Positions 9,725 through 19,718 of a stretch of 64,000 nt of DNA are shown here, piece by piece. The notes beneath the pieces were generated by a model, which was not told the origin of the DNA, did no database searches, and saw only the letters and a list, made by a program, of their open reading frames with translations. The stretch comes from Trichomonas vaginalis G3 (taxonomy: Eukaryota > Parabasalia > Trichomonadida > Trichomonadidae). The translations under genes were made by a program, and so were the position numbers. Positions within the stretch are counted from its first letter, which is position 1. Each line of letters opens with the position of its first letter. The stretch spans positions 20,395,645-20,459,644 of the forward strand of contig NC_067205.1 in assembly GCF_026262505.1 (NCBI RefSeq), written 5' to 3'.

Positions 9725-10045
9725 TCACTTACAAAAGTATTGCAACTCCTCCCATTGCTGTGCTTCACATAACAGCTCATAATCTTCTGACTCACTTTCT
9801 TCTTCATATAGGTCAAAGTCACTGTCAAAATAAATGTTAGTAAGTTTTGACAAAGCTAATGAAACACGTTTACCGTTTGTATCGTATGCTTGTATAAACT
9901 TTCCATTCTTCATTCCTTCATAAATGCTCAAACTAACTTTACCCTTTCTCCCTCGTATCTGATAGAATGTATTTTCACGAGGAACGAAGAACAAATTCTT
10001 GAACTCATGACCGTTGTAGTTTGTTATCTCAATAGTTTTCGTCAT
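9725..10045 (-). CDS. TIR-encoded small protein, left copy
   Basis: A 106-residue protein encoded entirely within the TIR, so the element carries a second copy at 32083-32418. The family is not recognised. The N-terminal 65 residues look like a compact beta-rich basic domain (YQIRGRKGKVSLSIYEGMKN); the C-terminus is acidic (EEESESEDYE) and differs between the two copies. It begins with a good ATG and reads toward the terminus. A role in binding the element end, or as an early gene copied by the TIR, is speculation. Confidence 0.7.
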   Translation of the reverse strand: MTKTIEITNYNGHEFKNLFFVPRENTFYQIRGRKGKVSLSIYEGMKNGKFIQAYDTNGKRVSLALSKLTNIYFDSDFDLYEEESESEDYELLCEAQQWEELQYFCK

Positions 10046-10137
10046 TTATATAAAAATAAAATAAAAATAAAATAAAAAATAAACTTAAAAATTAATGATA
10101 TCACCACCCTCACACGTATGAAAACATCCATTTAAAT

Positions 10138-10193
10138 TTAGGTGAAGTGGTGAAATCTCACCTCTTTTTTCACCTGTTTTTTCACCCTGTTGA
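10138..10193. promoter_or_regulatory. Composite palindrome with tandem half-sites in the left TIR
   Basis: The inverted pair GGTGAAATCTCACC is followed by two more CACC half-sites spaced 12-13 bases apart (TTTTTTCACC twice). The mirror copy in the right TIR (31949-32003) has a perfect GGTGAGATCTCACC centre. The same layout with other half-site bases recurs in the KilA-N cluster. It lies between two genes transcribed outward, upstream of the TIR gene. Confidence 0.7.
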
Positions 10194-10203
10194 ATTCATT
10201 GCT

Positions 10204-10440
10204 TTATAACTCTCTTCCTTTCTCCAACTCTTCTAGCTTCTTCTTAAGTTCAGCAATGTTGTCCTCATGAGGTTTAATCTTTCTCAAAATTCCTTCTTTA
10301 TCTAATGGTTGCTTTATCTTTCTAAACTGAACTCTACCATCCTTCATAGTATGAATGTAAAAACCTTCTGGAATAGTTCCTGATTTAATGTATTCTACCA
10401 AAAACTTTTGTTTCATTGCTTCAGTGACTTTATTTGTCAT
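10204..10440 (-). CDS. Small basic element protein (K/R-rich, family shared with 12560-12991 and 50244-50585)
   Basis: A 78-residue protein from the ATG at 10440 (the longer frame would need a TTG). It shares a pattern with two other small genes in Mavericks 1 and 2: an aromatic beta hairpin followed by DGR/DGK/NGT and a basic KxKxP/Q strand (GFYIHTMKDGRVQFRKIKQP here). The C-terminal half is a Glu/Lys helix. Its last codons lie inside the TIR. The function is unknown; nucleic-acid binding is plausible from the charge. Confidence 0.65.
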   Translation of the reverse strand: MTNKVTEAMKQKFLVEYIKSGTIPEGFYIHTMKDGRVQFRKIKQPLDKEGILRKIKPHEDNIAELKKKLEELEKGREL

Positions 10441-10488
10441 TTCAATCAAATAAAAATTTTAATATTAAATAAAAATAACGTTATTTTT

Positions 10489-10928
10489 TCAGTAAGGAAA
10501 CGCAGGAGTTTTACGATTTATTTGAGGAGTAGGTTCTGGTTTAAATGTTGGAGTCGGTTTAGGAGTTGACTTTTGAACAGGAGTTTGTACTTCCATAGGT
10601 TCAGGAGTCATTGAAGGTTGTTGTTTGTGAAGGTGTTGGAGTTTGTTTAACTTCAGCTACTTCAGTATTATTTACAACATTTGCTTTTTTCTTTTCAACA
10701 TCATAACTGCTCCTGCTGTAGCTAGCAAACCTAGTGGGAGACCATATTTATATAAGGACTTGACCAAATGCTATTTTTGACAGGAGCTGGTGGAACACCT
10801 AACCTTGGTGAGACTGCTCTTTGCCATTGTGCAGCTCGTAAGAAATATTCAATAGGTGCTCCATAATCGTTTGGTAAAGTTTGTTTCATAGATGGTGAAG
10901 GTTCACGAGAGCTTGATGAAGAACTCAT
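10489..10928 (-). CDS. Ser/Pro-rich element protein region, probably a minor structural protein
   Basis: Begins at an ATG at 10928 with a Ser-rich N-terminus (MSSSSSSREPSPSMKQ), continues with an aromatic segment and ends in a Pro/Thr/Lys-rich stretch extending to about 10489. It sits immediately downstream of the capsid gene, where Polintons keep minor virion proteins. No family is recognised, and the frame is not whole along the region. Confidence 0.45.
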
Positions 10929-10951
10929 TTATAAGCTTTAAAAATAAACGT

Positions 10952-12532
10952 TCATCCTTTATTCCTCACGTCGTCCGTAGCTAAGTTATAGTCATCTAAT
11001 CTTATTATTGGGATTCCATTAGCACGCACCTGAATGGCAAAGCAACAATCCCTCATAAATCCAATAAGTGGCTTTGGTACATTTTCAGTTGCTAGTTCAA
11101 TAGGTCCTTTAACAGACAATTTGTATGTTATTGGAGCAGTAGATGTTTGACCTTGCTGGAAGCAAAAGTCCACTTCTGTTGGAAAACCACATAAGAAATG
11201 TGTGTTGTCATAGCTATCCCATTTATGTTCCACACTACCATCATCCACCAATGACCTCATAACATCTTCATTAAATCCTATCATATCATTGTTTGTATTG
11301 CAAGCGTTCGCAACCATTTCATAAAATACAGGTCCATATGATTTTTCAGGTTCTGCAGGCATATTTCCATAAGCTCCCATGGAAAGCTGAAGATATTTAA
11401 ACTTAGGGTTCTCAAAATTAACATAATAGTTGTCTTTCTTTCTAAATAGTGCCCAAATACTTTTAACATTAATAGGCGTATAAGCTGCTGTAAATGTTGC
11501 ACTTGAACTATCTGTATTCTTTGAGAATGAACCGTCCATAGGAATCCAATCCATAACTTTAACAGGAAAACATAAAGCCTCGTTTGTATAATGTTCTACA
11601 AGTTCTGTATAAATGTTAGGGTCTAAAGAGAATGACTTTGGATGAATGAAACATTCATTAAAATCCATCTTTGTTCGAAATAGTTGCTGGGTTACAGTTG
11701 TAATAGTAACTGTTCCACTAGCTTCTACTGCCTTCGTTATCATAGTGAATGGTTCATTCCATGGAACAAATTTATTTGTCGGTGGATTTGAATCTGAAGC
11801 AAATGCAACTTTAAGAGTTGGATTGAAAGCAATGATATCATTTACAGATATAGATGTGCATTGTAAGGCGTCGCTACTGAACTTTACTTTAAGCTGAATG
11901 TTTCCTGCAAAAGCTGGAATAAATCGAATAGCTTCTAATGGAAGGAATCTTCTAACAGGAATTCTTAAACGAAGCTTAAAATCAAATGATTTTCCTGCTG
12001 TAATTGGACCACTAACAATTTGTCCTGTTCTGCATGTTCCCGAATGACTCCATACATCTTCATGTCGAGTCTTTGAGAAAACATCTACTTTCTTTATTTG
12101 TTCGGTAGTTTGTGAGTTTGAAGTTATATATGCTTCTTCTCTTGCGTTGTCTTGAGAATATACGATACGACCATTTGCAAGGATTTGATATCCAGCAACT
12201 GCATAGAAAGCGTCATCGAAACCAATCCAAAATCCTGGTGGGTTTGTTTTATTGGAACCTGAACCAATTTCTTTATCTACAATAAATTGACCTTCCATTT
12301 TATACGTAATGAATGTATTGTAAAGGTCCAACATATTTTCACCAGGAGGTGAGAGATTGAATGTTACCCATGTGTTATCTTTAGCAGTTCCAGGTTGTGA
12401 TGGAATCTTTGCGTCAGAATATTTTCTATTAGTGTCACCAATTTGAACTGCATTGTCTATGATATCGAAATATGAGCGAATCTGATGAATATGCTCTGCT
12501 GGAGTAAATTCGTTTAACTGTTCGTTCTGCAT
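10952..12532 (-). CDS. Major capsid protein (double jelly-roll type) of Maverick 1
   Basis: A protein of 526 residues, the right size for a Polinton major capsid protein. It shares with the 536-residue protein of Maverick 2 (40162-41772) the segment FKLRLRIPVRRFLPLEAIRF, followed by an alternating strand that ends near KVKFSSD, about residues 185-220; the counterpart is KLKLRVPLSSFLIFRFLRYL. Its beta-rich composition and two-part layout fit the double jelly-roll hexon. This family builds icosahedral shells in the adenovirus/virophage lineage. It starts at a good ATG and looks whole. An ATTTTTATCT box lies about 20 bases before the start. The assignment relies on element context and size. Confidence 0.8.
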   Translation of the reverse strand: MQNEQLNEFTPAEHIHQIRSYFDIIDNAVQIGDTNRKYSDAKIPSQPGTAKDNTWVTFNLSPPGENMLDLYNTFITYKMEGQFIVDKEIGSGSNKTNPPGFWIGFDDAFYAVAGYQILANGRIVYSQDNAREEAYITSNSQTTEQIKKVDVFSKTRHEDVWSHSGTCRTGQIVSGPITAGKSFDFKLRLRIPVRRFLPLEAIRFIPAFAGNIQLKVKFSSDALQCTSISVNDIIAFNPTLKVAFASDSNPPTNKFVPWNEPFTMITKAVEASGTVTITTVTQQLFRTKMDFNECFIHPKSFSLDPNIYTELVEHYTNEALCFPVKVMDWIPMDGSFSKNTDSSSATFTAAYTPINVKSIWALFRKKDNYYVNFENPKFKYLQLSMGAYGNMPAEPEKSYGPVFYEMVANACNTNNDMIGFNEDVMRSLVDDGSVEHKWDSYDNTHFLCGFPTEVDFCFQQGQTSTAPITYKLSVKGPIELATENVPKPLIGFMRDCCFAIQVRANGIPIIRLDDYNLATDDVRNKG

Positions 12533-12559
12533 GTATTTACTTCAGATAAAAATATCTAT

Positions 12560-12991
12560 TTACTTCATTATTCTCACTCTTCTTCTTGGCATTCGTGGTG
12601 GAAGTTGTTTCTTGACATTTTCAATGAACTGTACATTCTCTTTTGTCTCAACTTCTTTCACTGGGGTCAGGTTCTTTGACTCGGTTTGTTTTTCAATGAA
12701 ATTCACGAACTTTGCAATAAGCTCTTGGTTCGTTATTGAAAGTACATCTGGCTTCTTTTCTTCTGGTTCTATTGACTTTTCAGTTTGAACAGAAGGTTTT
12801 ATATGGGCTTCGTGGACTTCACCCTTGCCATACACCTTAATGTTGTCGCTTTCTGCATTCGCTAATGGAACCTTTCTTTTTCTTACGTATATTTTACCAT
12901 CTTTACTCTGACTTACGTAATAGAAAGGATGTTGTATTCCTCTTGCGTCATTTAATATAATAGACTCTCGCTCTGATTTTGACAAGCTCAT
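12560..12991 (-). CDS. Small basic/acidic element protein (same family as 10204-10440)
   Basis: A 143-residue protein starting at ATG 12991. Its N-terminal part carries the aromatic hairpin and basic strand of the small family (PFYYVSQSKDGKIYVRKRKV). The middle is Glu/Lys-rich and the C-terminus strongly basic (PPRMPRRRVRIMK), resembling virion core or DNA-binding proteins. It is encoded just upstream of the capsid gene on the same strand. The codons for GKGEVHEAH hold a degenerate form of the double-hairpin repeat described at 14174, 17838 and 31304. Confidence 0.65.
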   Translation of the reverse strand: MSLSKSERESIILNDARGIQHPFYYVSQSKDGKIYVRKRKVPLANAESDNIKVYGKGEVHEAHIKPSVQTEKSIEPEEKKPDVLSITNQELIAKFVNFIEKQTESKNLTPVKEVETKENVQFIENVKKQLPPRMPRRRVRIMK

Positions 12992-13035
12992 TTTACATCG
13001 GTTAAAGTTTTAATTTTTTTTTTATCTGCAGTCAA

Positions 13036-13284
13036 ATGACTCAGACAAGCCCTACGGACAAGACCCAAGGGGTCATAGATGTTGAAGCATTGAAGAAAGA
13101 AATTCGTGAGCAAATTTTATCCGAACTGAAGGAACAAAAGCCAGAGAGACCAAAGAGAAAACTTAGTGAAAAACAACTTGCTGCATTAGCTGCTGGAAGA
13201 CAAAAGAACCCACGTTTGCTGGCGAAGAAAGCTAGAGAAGAAGCTGAAGCAAAAGCTAAAGAAGCTGAAGCAAAGAAAGAGTAA
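13036..13284 (+). CDS. Lys/Ala/Glu-rich small basic protein of Maverick 1
   Basis: A protein of 82 residues from an ATG preceded by a TTTTATCTG box. It is almost entirely Lys, Glu, Arg and Ala (KRKLSEKQLAALAAGRQKN, then an AKEAEAKKE repeat), so it should form a single charged helix. Such proteins often condense DNA or act as virion cores; this is inference. It diverges from the gene at 12560-12991. Confidence 0.65.
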   Translation: MTQTSPTDKTQGVIDVEALKKEIREQILSELKEQKPERPKRKLSEKQLAALAAGRQKNPRLLAKKAREEAEAKAKEAEAKKE

Positions 13285-13409
13285 ATGGTTTATTTTTATC
13301 CGAATTAAATGTATAGACAAATACCTTTACTGTTGCGTTCAGTAGTGAAAACCCTGACGTCAAAATAAAGGGGAACAGAGTAACGTTTAAGTTTCCAACA
13401 GACTGGATT

Positions 13410-13886
13410 GTGAACATAAATGAAGAGAAGTACATTGGCATAACATCTATGTATATAACACGTGCTTTCAGAAAGGTTGACTTTATACTTCAAGTCGAGA
13501 TAGAAAATGACGAACAGTCTTTAAGCGCCCAAAACATTCACATATACAAATACTTTAAAGACGATACAACATTGTTGCAATGTATGATTTCATTTAATGA
13601 GATGTTCGAGAAAAAGTTCAACATTGAAGTACAAACTTTACAGCCTTTACGTGAGTTTCTTGCACAACTGAAAGAAGAAGGTAGTCAGCCACAACTTATA
13701 GACTTTCATTATGAATTTAATGAAAATGAAGATGGAACTCATGACTGTCAGTTTGTTATATATTCACCATTCAATGAAGTAGCTAAAAGAAAAAAAAATC
13801 CATTACGTATAAGATTTCAAATCTCTGAACCAATGATGACTTCAAAATGTTTTCAATTATTATGCAATGCTTCCGAGGAAAAATGA
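13410..13886 (+). CDS. Element protein of the aromatic-P-x-x-W family (virion-associated?)
   Basis: An open frame of 158 codons; the true 5' end is uncertain and probably lies upstream. It carries the family signature seen at 30313-30801 and in the two Maverick 2 genes at 46803-47662 and 53971-54820: a Tyr/Phe-Pro-x-x-Trp segment early on, then a beta-rich body with a conserved basic strand. Its function is unknown. The family is present in both elements, so it is probably structural or otherwise central to the element. Confidence 0.5.
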   Translation: MNINEEKYIGITSMYITRAFRKVDFILQVEIENDEQSLSAQNIHIYKYFKDDTTLLQCMISFNEMFEKKFNIEVQTLQPLREFLAQLKEEGSQPQLIDFHYEFNENEDGTHDCQFVIYSPFNEVAKRKKNPLRIRFQISEPMMTSKCFQLLCNASEEK

Positions 13887-14163
13887 ATTTTCAAAGATTG
13901 TAACACCTGGCATTTGGGATAGAAAGCAAGCTATATTATATTCAAACTTAAGTAAGGGAGTTGAAAATGAGTTCATTGGTCATACAAGAAATTCACCACT
14001 TCCTAACCCTAAATACTATAAATTAACTGGCTTCAATCGTGAGTTTTGGATAGACATGTTCTCCACTCATGACCATAACTGCCCAGTGTTCTTACCTCCA
14101 GACCATAAGGACTGTCTCTACATTGAAGCACAACTCTTAAACTCTACCATCGCAGTATTGTAA
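13867..14163 (+). CDS. Hypothetical Maverick 1 protein, 98 residues
   Basis: Starts at an ATG that overlaps the end of the preceding gene by 20 bases, an arrangement suggesting coupled genes. It is rich in Pro, Asn and His with an HDHNCPVFLPPDHKDC segment whose His/Cys spacing could bind metal. No family is recognised. Confidence 0.5.
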   Translation: MLPRKNEFSKIVTPGIWDRKQAILYSNLSKGVENEFIGHTRNSPLPNPKYYKLTGFNREFWIDMFSTHDHNCPVFLPPDHKDCLYIEAQLLNSTIAVL

Positions 14164-14173
14164 ATGACCACAT

Positions 14174-14198
14174 GGGCTTCGCCCTTGCCGCTAGCGGC
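14174..14198. repeat. GC-rich double mini-hairpin repeat, copy 1
   Basis: Two adjacent perfect hairpins, GGGC-TTC-GCCC and GCCGC-TA-GCGGC, separated by two bases, in otherwise AT-rich DNA, just past the end of a plus-strand gene. The same two-hairpin unit recurs at 17838-17863 and 31304-31328 in this element. Confidence 0.8.
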
Positions 14199-14268
14199 TT
14201 ATTTTTATCATGAATGGTCTCACTGCTGACAAAAATAAATGACCTCATTATTTTTCTCATTCATGACC

Positions 14269-17126
14269 TCAGAACTTAAGCTTTCTTATGAATGAAGTCT
14301 TAGTCTGAATAGAAAAGTTAAACTTTTCAGCAAAGCAAGGACTAGAAGACTTACATAAGTCAAATCCAATCTCTTGACCGTCATAAAGTGCTTTGTAAAG
14401 TTTCATTAAACTGAACTCAGAGTCTTTGTCAATTTCCTTGCGGAACCATTAAACCTTTATCTTCATCATAGAAACACTGAACAGAGTCAGGAAACATTTC
14501 ATTAGCGGTTAAAGCAATAACATCTTGCTTCACGCCTTTCATTCTGCAGTGAAATGCAACTTCATTTAAATCATTCGTGAGTAAGTCTATGTAAGTCTTC
14601 TTTCCACAAAATATTGACTTGTATGCTAAACTTTGTTTTCCAGTTGTGATTTCTGCAAAGTCGCTATGAAATTGACCAAGGTTTTTACCAATGAGAACTC
14701 TTCCATAACGTTTCTCAAACTCTTCAGCTAAACGAGGGATATCTTCATTGTAGAGATGCATACTGTCGTATCGCTATAAAAGATGTCCATTCCTAAGTCC
14801 TCAGCAGTACAGAATACTTCACACATTATTCTCTTCGACATAGACAGAATGTTAACACCAAGTGGACAGAAGTTAAAGTGTCTGCAAATGCTTTTCGTTA
14901 GCTTGAAAATAGTTTTATCTGAACCATCCAAACCTTCGAACTTCACTATATGGTTGTAGTTTCTGATGGCATATCTTATAGCATCTTTGTCATACTATGG
15001 TTATTTTTGACTCAATAGGAGATAGAATAGTTTTGCCATAAATACTGTTCAGAATGAGCTTTATATTTTCTTGCAAAGGATTTCCTTCTTTCTTATACTT
15101 TAACCTTAACTCAAACAACTTCTTTACTTCATCTCTTATTCTAATATCTCTGTTTCCATCGTAATAGTATCCTTGCAACACTTCACATTTGACACCTTGA
15201 TATTTTATGAGGTCTTGTAATGTTATATGGTCAACATACATTAAACAGCAAGTGTTTGAACTTCTGGGAACGTTAAGTTCTGGATTTAGTTCAGGGTCAC
15301 AAACTATTAAAGGAAAGTGTCTATGTATTCCAATCTCTGTTATCTTAATGAGAACAAAGAAGCCAGACATAAACTTTTCACCAATGGGTTCCTTTTGGTC
15401 GTCATCGAATAAATGTCTCATGAGATACTCTGTGCTTAACATCTCATCTTCAATACTTTGGAATTCCTTCTAAAGTATAAAGTCTTGCTATAGCTGATGG
15501 ATATAATGAAACAGCGTCGAATCAGCAATGAGTTTCTTTTCGCTCTTTTGTTTCATGTTATCTGACAGCATACATCTTCCACCTTGAATACAGCGTGAAA
15601 TAAATTCTCTTGGTTTATTTGAGAGGTCATATAAATTTCCATTCGGGAAGTACACTCTGTTCTCAAACAATTTGTTAGCAATAGAACAAATACTAACGTA
15701 GTCATAAACGTTTAAATCAAATTCTTTCAATATGTCATTGCGGAACTTAACAAAACCTTCTCTTAAAATTCTTACATCTTGTTTGCAATAAAATGTGCTA
15801 TATTTTTCTAAGTCGAAGTGGTTCTCATCTATTCTGCAACCTTTGATGGAATCTATGTTTTTCATGAATGTATCTGCATCCCGGATAAACTTACATGCTT
15901 CAGAAATGACACCAGTTCTGTTGTCATTTGCTAACAAAACACTGCTGTAGTAGTTGTATGGAAATACTTCTTTCGGTCCTGTTTGTAAGTTAAACATAGC
16001 AGGAAATAGTTTAAGCTTCTTATTTATAACACTGTAAGAGTCTTTTATAATAATTGCCCTTCCTTTATATAAGCCAGTTATTTGCATTGTTCGTGAACCT
16101 TTAATGATGGGAGTTCCTTTCACTTCTGTCATGTGTCTTAAGATGAAGTTTATATCATACTGAGGTTATGGAAATATATTAAACTCTTGTCAGGAAGTCG
16201 TTCCAAAAATTCTGTTGCACAGTTCTGACCCCAAATGCTTTCACTCACTGAACCATCTTCACTGTCGTAACATATGTTAAAAGCTTTATGAAAGCCATCG
16301 GTACTGCACTCAAAGTCAGCAAAGAAAACGTGCTCAGGAATGAACTTGCACTTATTTTATTTACTTCTTTTGACTCGGCTTTCTTCTTCAGTTGTACACA
16401 ATACTTTGGAGCATATGTCAAATCTTTAAATGGTGCAAGGTTCTGTTTATATAAGTCAGTCGTATATGTGAAAAGTTCTCCATAAGAAATAGGTTCGAAA
16501 TATTTGCACTCCCACAATGTTTTCATAACATCCCATAACGGTGTTGTTCTATCATAACGAACTACATATTTATCTTCTCTCTTTGTATAAATCTTCATTT
16601 GTTTCTCAATGTTCATTCCACCACAAGCTTTGAATTTCTGTAATTTCGATGAAATATGTTGTCATTGGTAATCTTTCATTTAGCATGTAGTGGTCTTCAA
16701 CAAGAAGTAAGTCAATAGTTCTAACAGTTTCACATTCTTTTGGTATATATCTCTTTATTTCATTATGTCTTGAGTCATTGAAATAACCAATGGTAACATT
16801 AAATGCTATACCTGTTGCGTCAGAAATTTCTTGTACTTTACTTTGAGGAAAGTCTCTAACACGAATGACTTCTCTCATGTGGTCAATAGTCTCTCATCTA
16901 CTCCAGCCTGAATGCAAGCATAAACGAAACAATTGTCTTCTGTCATAAGTGTTGCAGTTCTTTTGTTCAGTTCATTGAAGATTTGGTAGCGTTCAAGATT
17001 TATAGGTAATGTGCAAAGATACTTCCAGAACTGACCGCTTCTCTTCTTATAAAACTTCTTTTCACCATTATCTTTCCAAAAGCTTTCTATAAGTGCTGGG
17101 TTTCCTGTTTGCTTAAGAGCTTCCAA
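14269..17126 (-). CDS. Protein-primed DNA polymerase B of Maverick 1 (broken)
   Basis: A family-B polymerase region. Recognisable pieces in order are an exonuclease-like part with YCKQDVRILREGF (ExoIII-like), a palm motif B (KLILNSIYGK) and a motif C-like IFYSDT. Motif order and strand are consistent over 2.9 kb, and the counterpart in Maverick 2 shares the HYMLNERL/HFMLNESL segment. In Polintons this enzyme replicates the linear element using a terminal protein as primer. The region looks broken at several points and is not translated as one protein. Confidence 0.85.
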
Positions 17127-17163
17127 AATGGCTTTCTGGTCATTTGTCAGTGTGCTTTCATCT

Positions 17164-17961
17164 CTATATGGTCTTTTTTGGTTTGCCTTTCTTTACATCT
17201 GACATCGTTAAGCCTTCATATTCTGTTAAATCATACATCTTTATTTCGGTAAGATTCTTTATGTTTGTCAAGAAGAAGTCATAGTGCATTTCAACAATAC
17301 CTGCAGCATTTGCTTCTATCTCTGATATAAAGTTCTCCTTCAAGAGCTGATGTAGTAATGTTCCAATATTATTGAGGTTTAACGTAGAACATTCATACTT
17401 TCCACCAAGTTTATAACATACCATCCATCTCTGTTGTGAGTTTATTTTAATTTTCTCTAAGAGTCTCATGAAAACCTTACCGAAATGTTTGTGTAAGTAG
17501 TCTCTGTTTGGTTCATCTAAAGCTTCGATGTTAAAGTCAATGAGTCTATTGCCTGACTTCACATTTCTCTTCCTATTCTCTTCATCTTTCTTTAACCATC
17601 TCTCACCTTCTTTTGGTTTGTCGTCAATGGAACGAATGACATCGTTAGCTTTGCGAACTTGTTCTATAGCGCTCTTAAACATCTCTCTTCTCTGTTGTTT
17701 CAGTGTGTCGTCTCTTCTTCTTGTTTCACCAACGTTTGCATTTGTTATGTCAAACATTTCTCTTCTTACTTCATGAGGTACTGAACGTCTATGATATAAG
17801 TCAATAGCAATGTCATTTAAAGGAAATGCTATTGCATGGACTTCGTCCTCGCCGCGTTGCGGCTTTATGAACTCATGAATTCTATCATAACTTATTGCAC
17901 CATTATAGTCAATGAGGATGTCAGCGAGTGCTTTTTTGTTTTGCGTAATGCTTTGCAACAT
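17164..17961 (-). CDS. Protein upstream of the polymerase, possible N-terminal or terminal-protein region
   Basis: A 265-residue frame with Arg/Lys/Glu-rich helices (RRRDDTLKQQRREMFKSAIE), ending close to the polymerase region on the same strand. In protein-primed polymerases an N-terminal extension can supply the terminal protein, so this may be the priming part, but no domain is recognised. The codons for KPQRGEDEVHA are a copy of the double-hairpin repeat (17838-17863), which inserts a charged peptide. Confidence 0.55.
   Translation of the reverse strand: MLQSITQNKKALADILIDYNGAISYDRIHEFIKPQRGEDEVHAIAFPLNDIAIDLYHRRSVPHEVRREMFDITNANVGETRRRDDTLKQQRREMFKSAIEQVRKANDVIRSIDDKPKEGERWLKKDEENRKRNVKSGNRLIDFNIEALDEPNRDYLHKHFGKVFMRLLEKIKINSQQRWMVCYKLGGKYECSTLNLNNIGTLLHQLLKENFISEIEANAAGIVEMHYDFFLTNIKNLTEIKMYDLTEYEGLTMSDVKKGKPKKTI
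17838..17863. repeat. GC-rich double mini-hairpin repeat, copy 2 (inside a coding region)
   Basis: GGAC-TTC-GTCC then GCCGC-GTT-GCGGC. On the coding (minus) strand it is in frame and encodes PQRGEDEV. Stem changes relative to copy 1 are paired, so both hairpins are kept. Confidence 0.8.
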
Positions 17962-18116
17962 CTATATTAGCTTCTGTAAGAAGTTTTTTATTTCCGAGTG
18001 TTCTAACTTAGACAACTTCCGATAATCTTTAGTAGGAAATAAAAAAATATTTTTTGAAAAAATTAGATTAGATTTTTTTAAGTTATTTTTCAAAATAATT
18101 TAATATTTTTATTTTA

Positions 18117-18590
18117 ATGAAACACATGCAAGATTGCAAGTTCTTTTCATACAATGCTCTCGCTAATGCCATCAAGAATGAGTTCAATAATGCTTCAAAT
18201 GTTAATGTTATCTTTAACAAGAAGTTTGTGAAAGAATCTAAGTTTGGTCAGTATGTCAGACCATTAGCTATCGTCATTGACCGCAAACGTTATACTTCAC
18301 AAGAGTTAGCAGTAGTTTTGAAACAAAAGAGTTTCTTCGTGAATGTCAAAGATACTCATTATACTGTTATAAAGAACTCTAATATTGACTTCTTCAGTAT
18401 TGCTATGAATCTTTCCGAACAGAAAGAATATAAGAAAGGTGAAACAAATGTGAAATATTATCCTTCATCTCTGAAGACAATAACGAACAAAGATGTTATA
18501 CAAAAATTCTTACCAAAGGTTGAAGAAGCTTCTATTGACATTGACGAAGGAAGTGAAATGGTTGAAGAAATTGACCCTGACGTCATTTAA
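18117..18590 (+). CDS. Hypothetical Maverick 1 protein, 157 residues
   Basis: Starts at ATG 18117 after a T-rich upstream stretch. A mixed alpha/beta, Lys-rich body (residues 1-125) is followed by an acidic tail (IDIDEGSEMVEEIDPDVI). It lies between the replication genes and the KilA-N cluster, and is convergent with the small gene at 18609-18824. No family is recognised. Confidence 0.6.
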   Translation: MKHMQDCKFFSYNALANAIKNEFNNASNVNVIFNKKFVKESKFGQYVRPLAIVIDRKRYTSQELAVVLKQKSFFVNVKDTHYTVIKNSNIDFFSIAMNLSEQKEYKKGETNVKYYPSSLKTITNKDVIQKFLPKVEEASIDIDEGSEMVEEIDPDVI

Positions 18591-18608
18591 GCAAAAATAT
18601 ATTTTTGG

Positions 18609-18824
18609 TTAGTCTTCATATCGATATTTTACAACAATTCCCCAATGTATAAATTTTTCATACGCTTTTTCATAAGCTTTATATACCTTCAGAAATTTTG
18701 CATAATCTTTAGAAGCATTTAGATATTGTTTAAATGCTTTGTATGTCTTCAGAAATTTTGCATAATCTTTTACATGTTGTTCGTTCTCTTCTTCTGTCAT
18801 GAGTTCCGAATATTCTAAATTCAT
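18609..18824 (-). CDS. Small helical repeat protein, 71 residues
   Basis: Contains an internal duplication of about 22 residues: KDYAKFLKTYKAF and KDYAKFLKVYKAY, aromatic/lysine helices. It starts at ATG 18824 and is convergent with the preceding gene. The function is unknown; an amphipathic or coiled helix is likely. Confidence 0.55.
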   Translation of the reverse strand: MNLEYSELMTEEENEQHVKDYAKFLKTYKAFKQYLNASKDYAKFLKVYKAYEKAYEKFIHWGIVVKYRYED

Positions 18825-18878
18825 GTTCTTTCATATGAGATAAAATTTTATAAAAAAATAAAATTAGCTTAGATTTTT

Positions 18879-19718
18879 TTATTCTTCCTCTTTGAAGTTA
18901 TCGAAATATTCTGTTATTTTTTCCTTCAGTAATGTTAAGTCTTCTTTGAATGTAAGTATTGTGCAACCTTTGATGTCATAGTGTGTTTGAGGAAGAGTAT
19001 TTTTGACAATTTCCTTTATTTGCTCATTCGGTGTCATTGAAATCGGTAAGTTTTCACGATAGAACCAGTTTCTGTCAGATTTGTAAATCTTAGCAAGGTC
19101 GTAAAAGCTTTTGTTGTTTCTTCTGACTAAATGCAACATAACCATATCTCTGTCTTCTTCATTTTCCATCTCTTCAGTATATATCATATACTTATAGTTC
19201 TTTTCCTTTCCTTTTGGTACTGAACGTGGTATTCTTTTCTGTATGCTTTTGTCTTTTGCTTGAAGTTTATTTTCCATCTCTTCACGTTCTTGTCTGTGAA
19301 TTTCGTCAAGAAGTCTGTAAATATTCCAAGCATAACGAGGTGAAGCCCACATTGCTACAGCATTTACGAGAAGTCTATGAACATAATATCCTCTCAAACT
19401 GTTTGGCAATTTTTCACGATTTTCATAGAGTTTTGGCGACTGGGGTTTTTTACCTACTCGCTGTTCTTCACTGTTTTCAGAAAAAAGTATGTCTCGCTGT
19501 GCTTCATTTAATAGTTCAATAGTGCTTTGGTTCCTAAACCAGTCTTTAGGAAGCTTAGTATCTGGAGCATAACATGCTGTCAAAATACTTTGCATTTGGT
19601 ACATGTCATCTTTGACTGAACGAATGAGACGTAACTGTTTGTTATACTGTATGTACTCGTATTCTTCATTTATGGCTTCATGAACGATAGCAGTTGTTGT
19701 GTTCTCTGATGTTGACAT
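18879..19718 (-). CDS. KilA-N domain protein 1 (viral-type DNA-binding protein)
   Basis: A 279-residue protein from ATG 19718; upstream in-frame codons begin with TTG and belong to a conserved non-coding leader. Residues about 20-150 read as a KilA-N domain, ending in the typical GYYVHRLLVNAVAMWASPRYA. A basic linker (KSIQKRIPRSVPKGK) and a C-terminal beta/alpha part follow, resembling the tail domain (DUF3627-like) found on many large-virus KilA-N proteins; that part is tentative. KilA-N proteins bind DNA and are common in phages and large DNA viruses. The gene is preceded by an array of 63 bp repeats each holding a palindrome, which may be its own operator region. Confidence 0.75.
   Translation of the reverse strand: MSTSENTTTAIVHEAINEEYEYIQYNKQLRLIRSVKDDMYQMQSILTACYAPDTKLPKDWFRNQSTIELLNEAQRDILFSENSEEQRVGKKPQSPKLYENREKLPNSLRGYYVHRLLVNAVAMWASPRYAWNIYRLLDEIHRQEREEMENKLQAKDKSIQKRIPRSVPKGKEKNYKYMIYTEEMENEEDRDMVMLHLVRRNNKSFYDLAKIYKSDRNWFYRENLPISMTPNEQIKEIVKNTLPQTHYDIKGCTILTFKEDLTLLKEKITEYFDNFKEEE

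Larger units (their letters stand above)
9520..10220. repeat. Maverick 1 left terminal inverted repeat (about 700 bp)
   Basis: Matches the reverse complement of 31918-32623 from the outer AGTTAGTATGGG to the inner CTCTTCCTT, with scattered substitutions and one 15-base length difference in an acidic coding stretch. It contains a complete small gene and, at its inner edge, the last codons of the next gene. A composite palindrome lies at about 10138-10193. Confidence 0.93.
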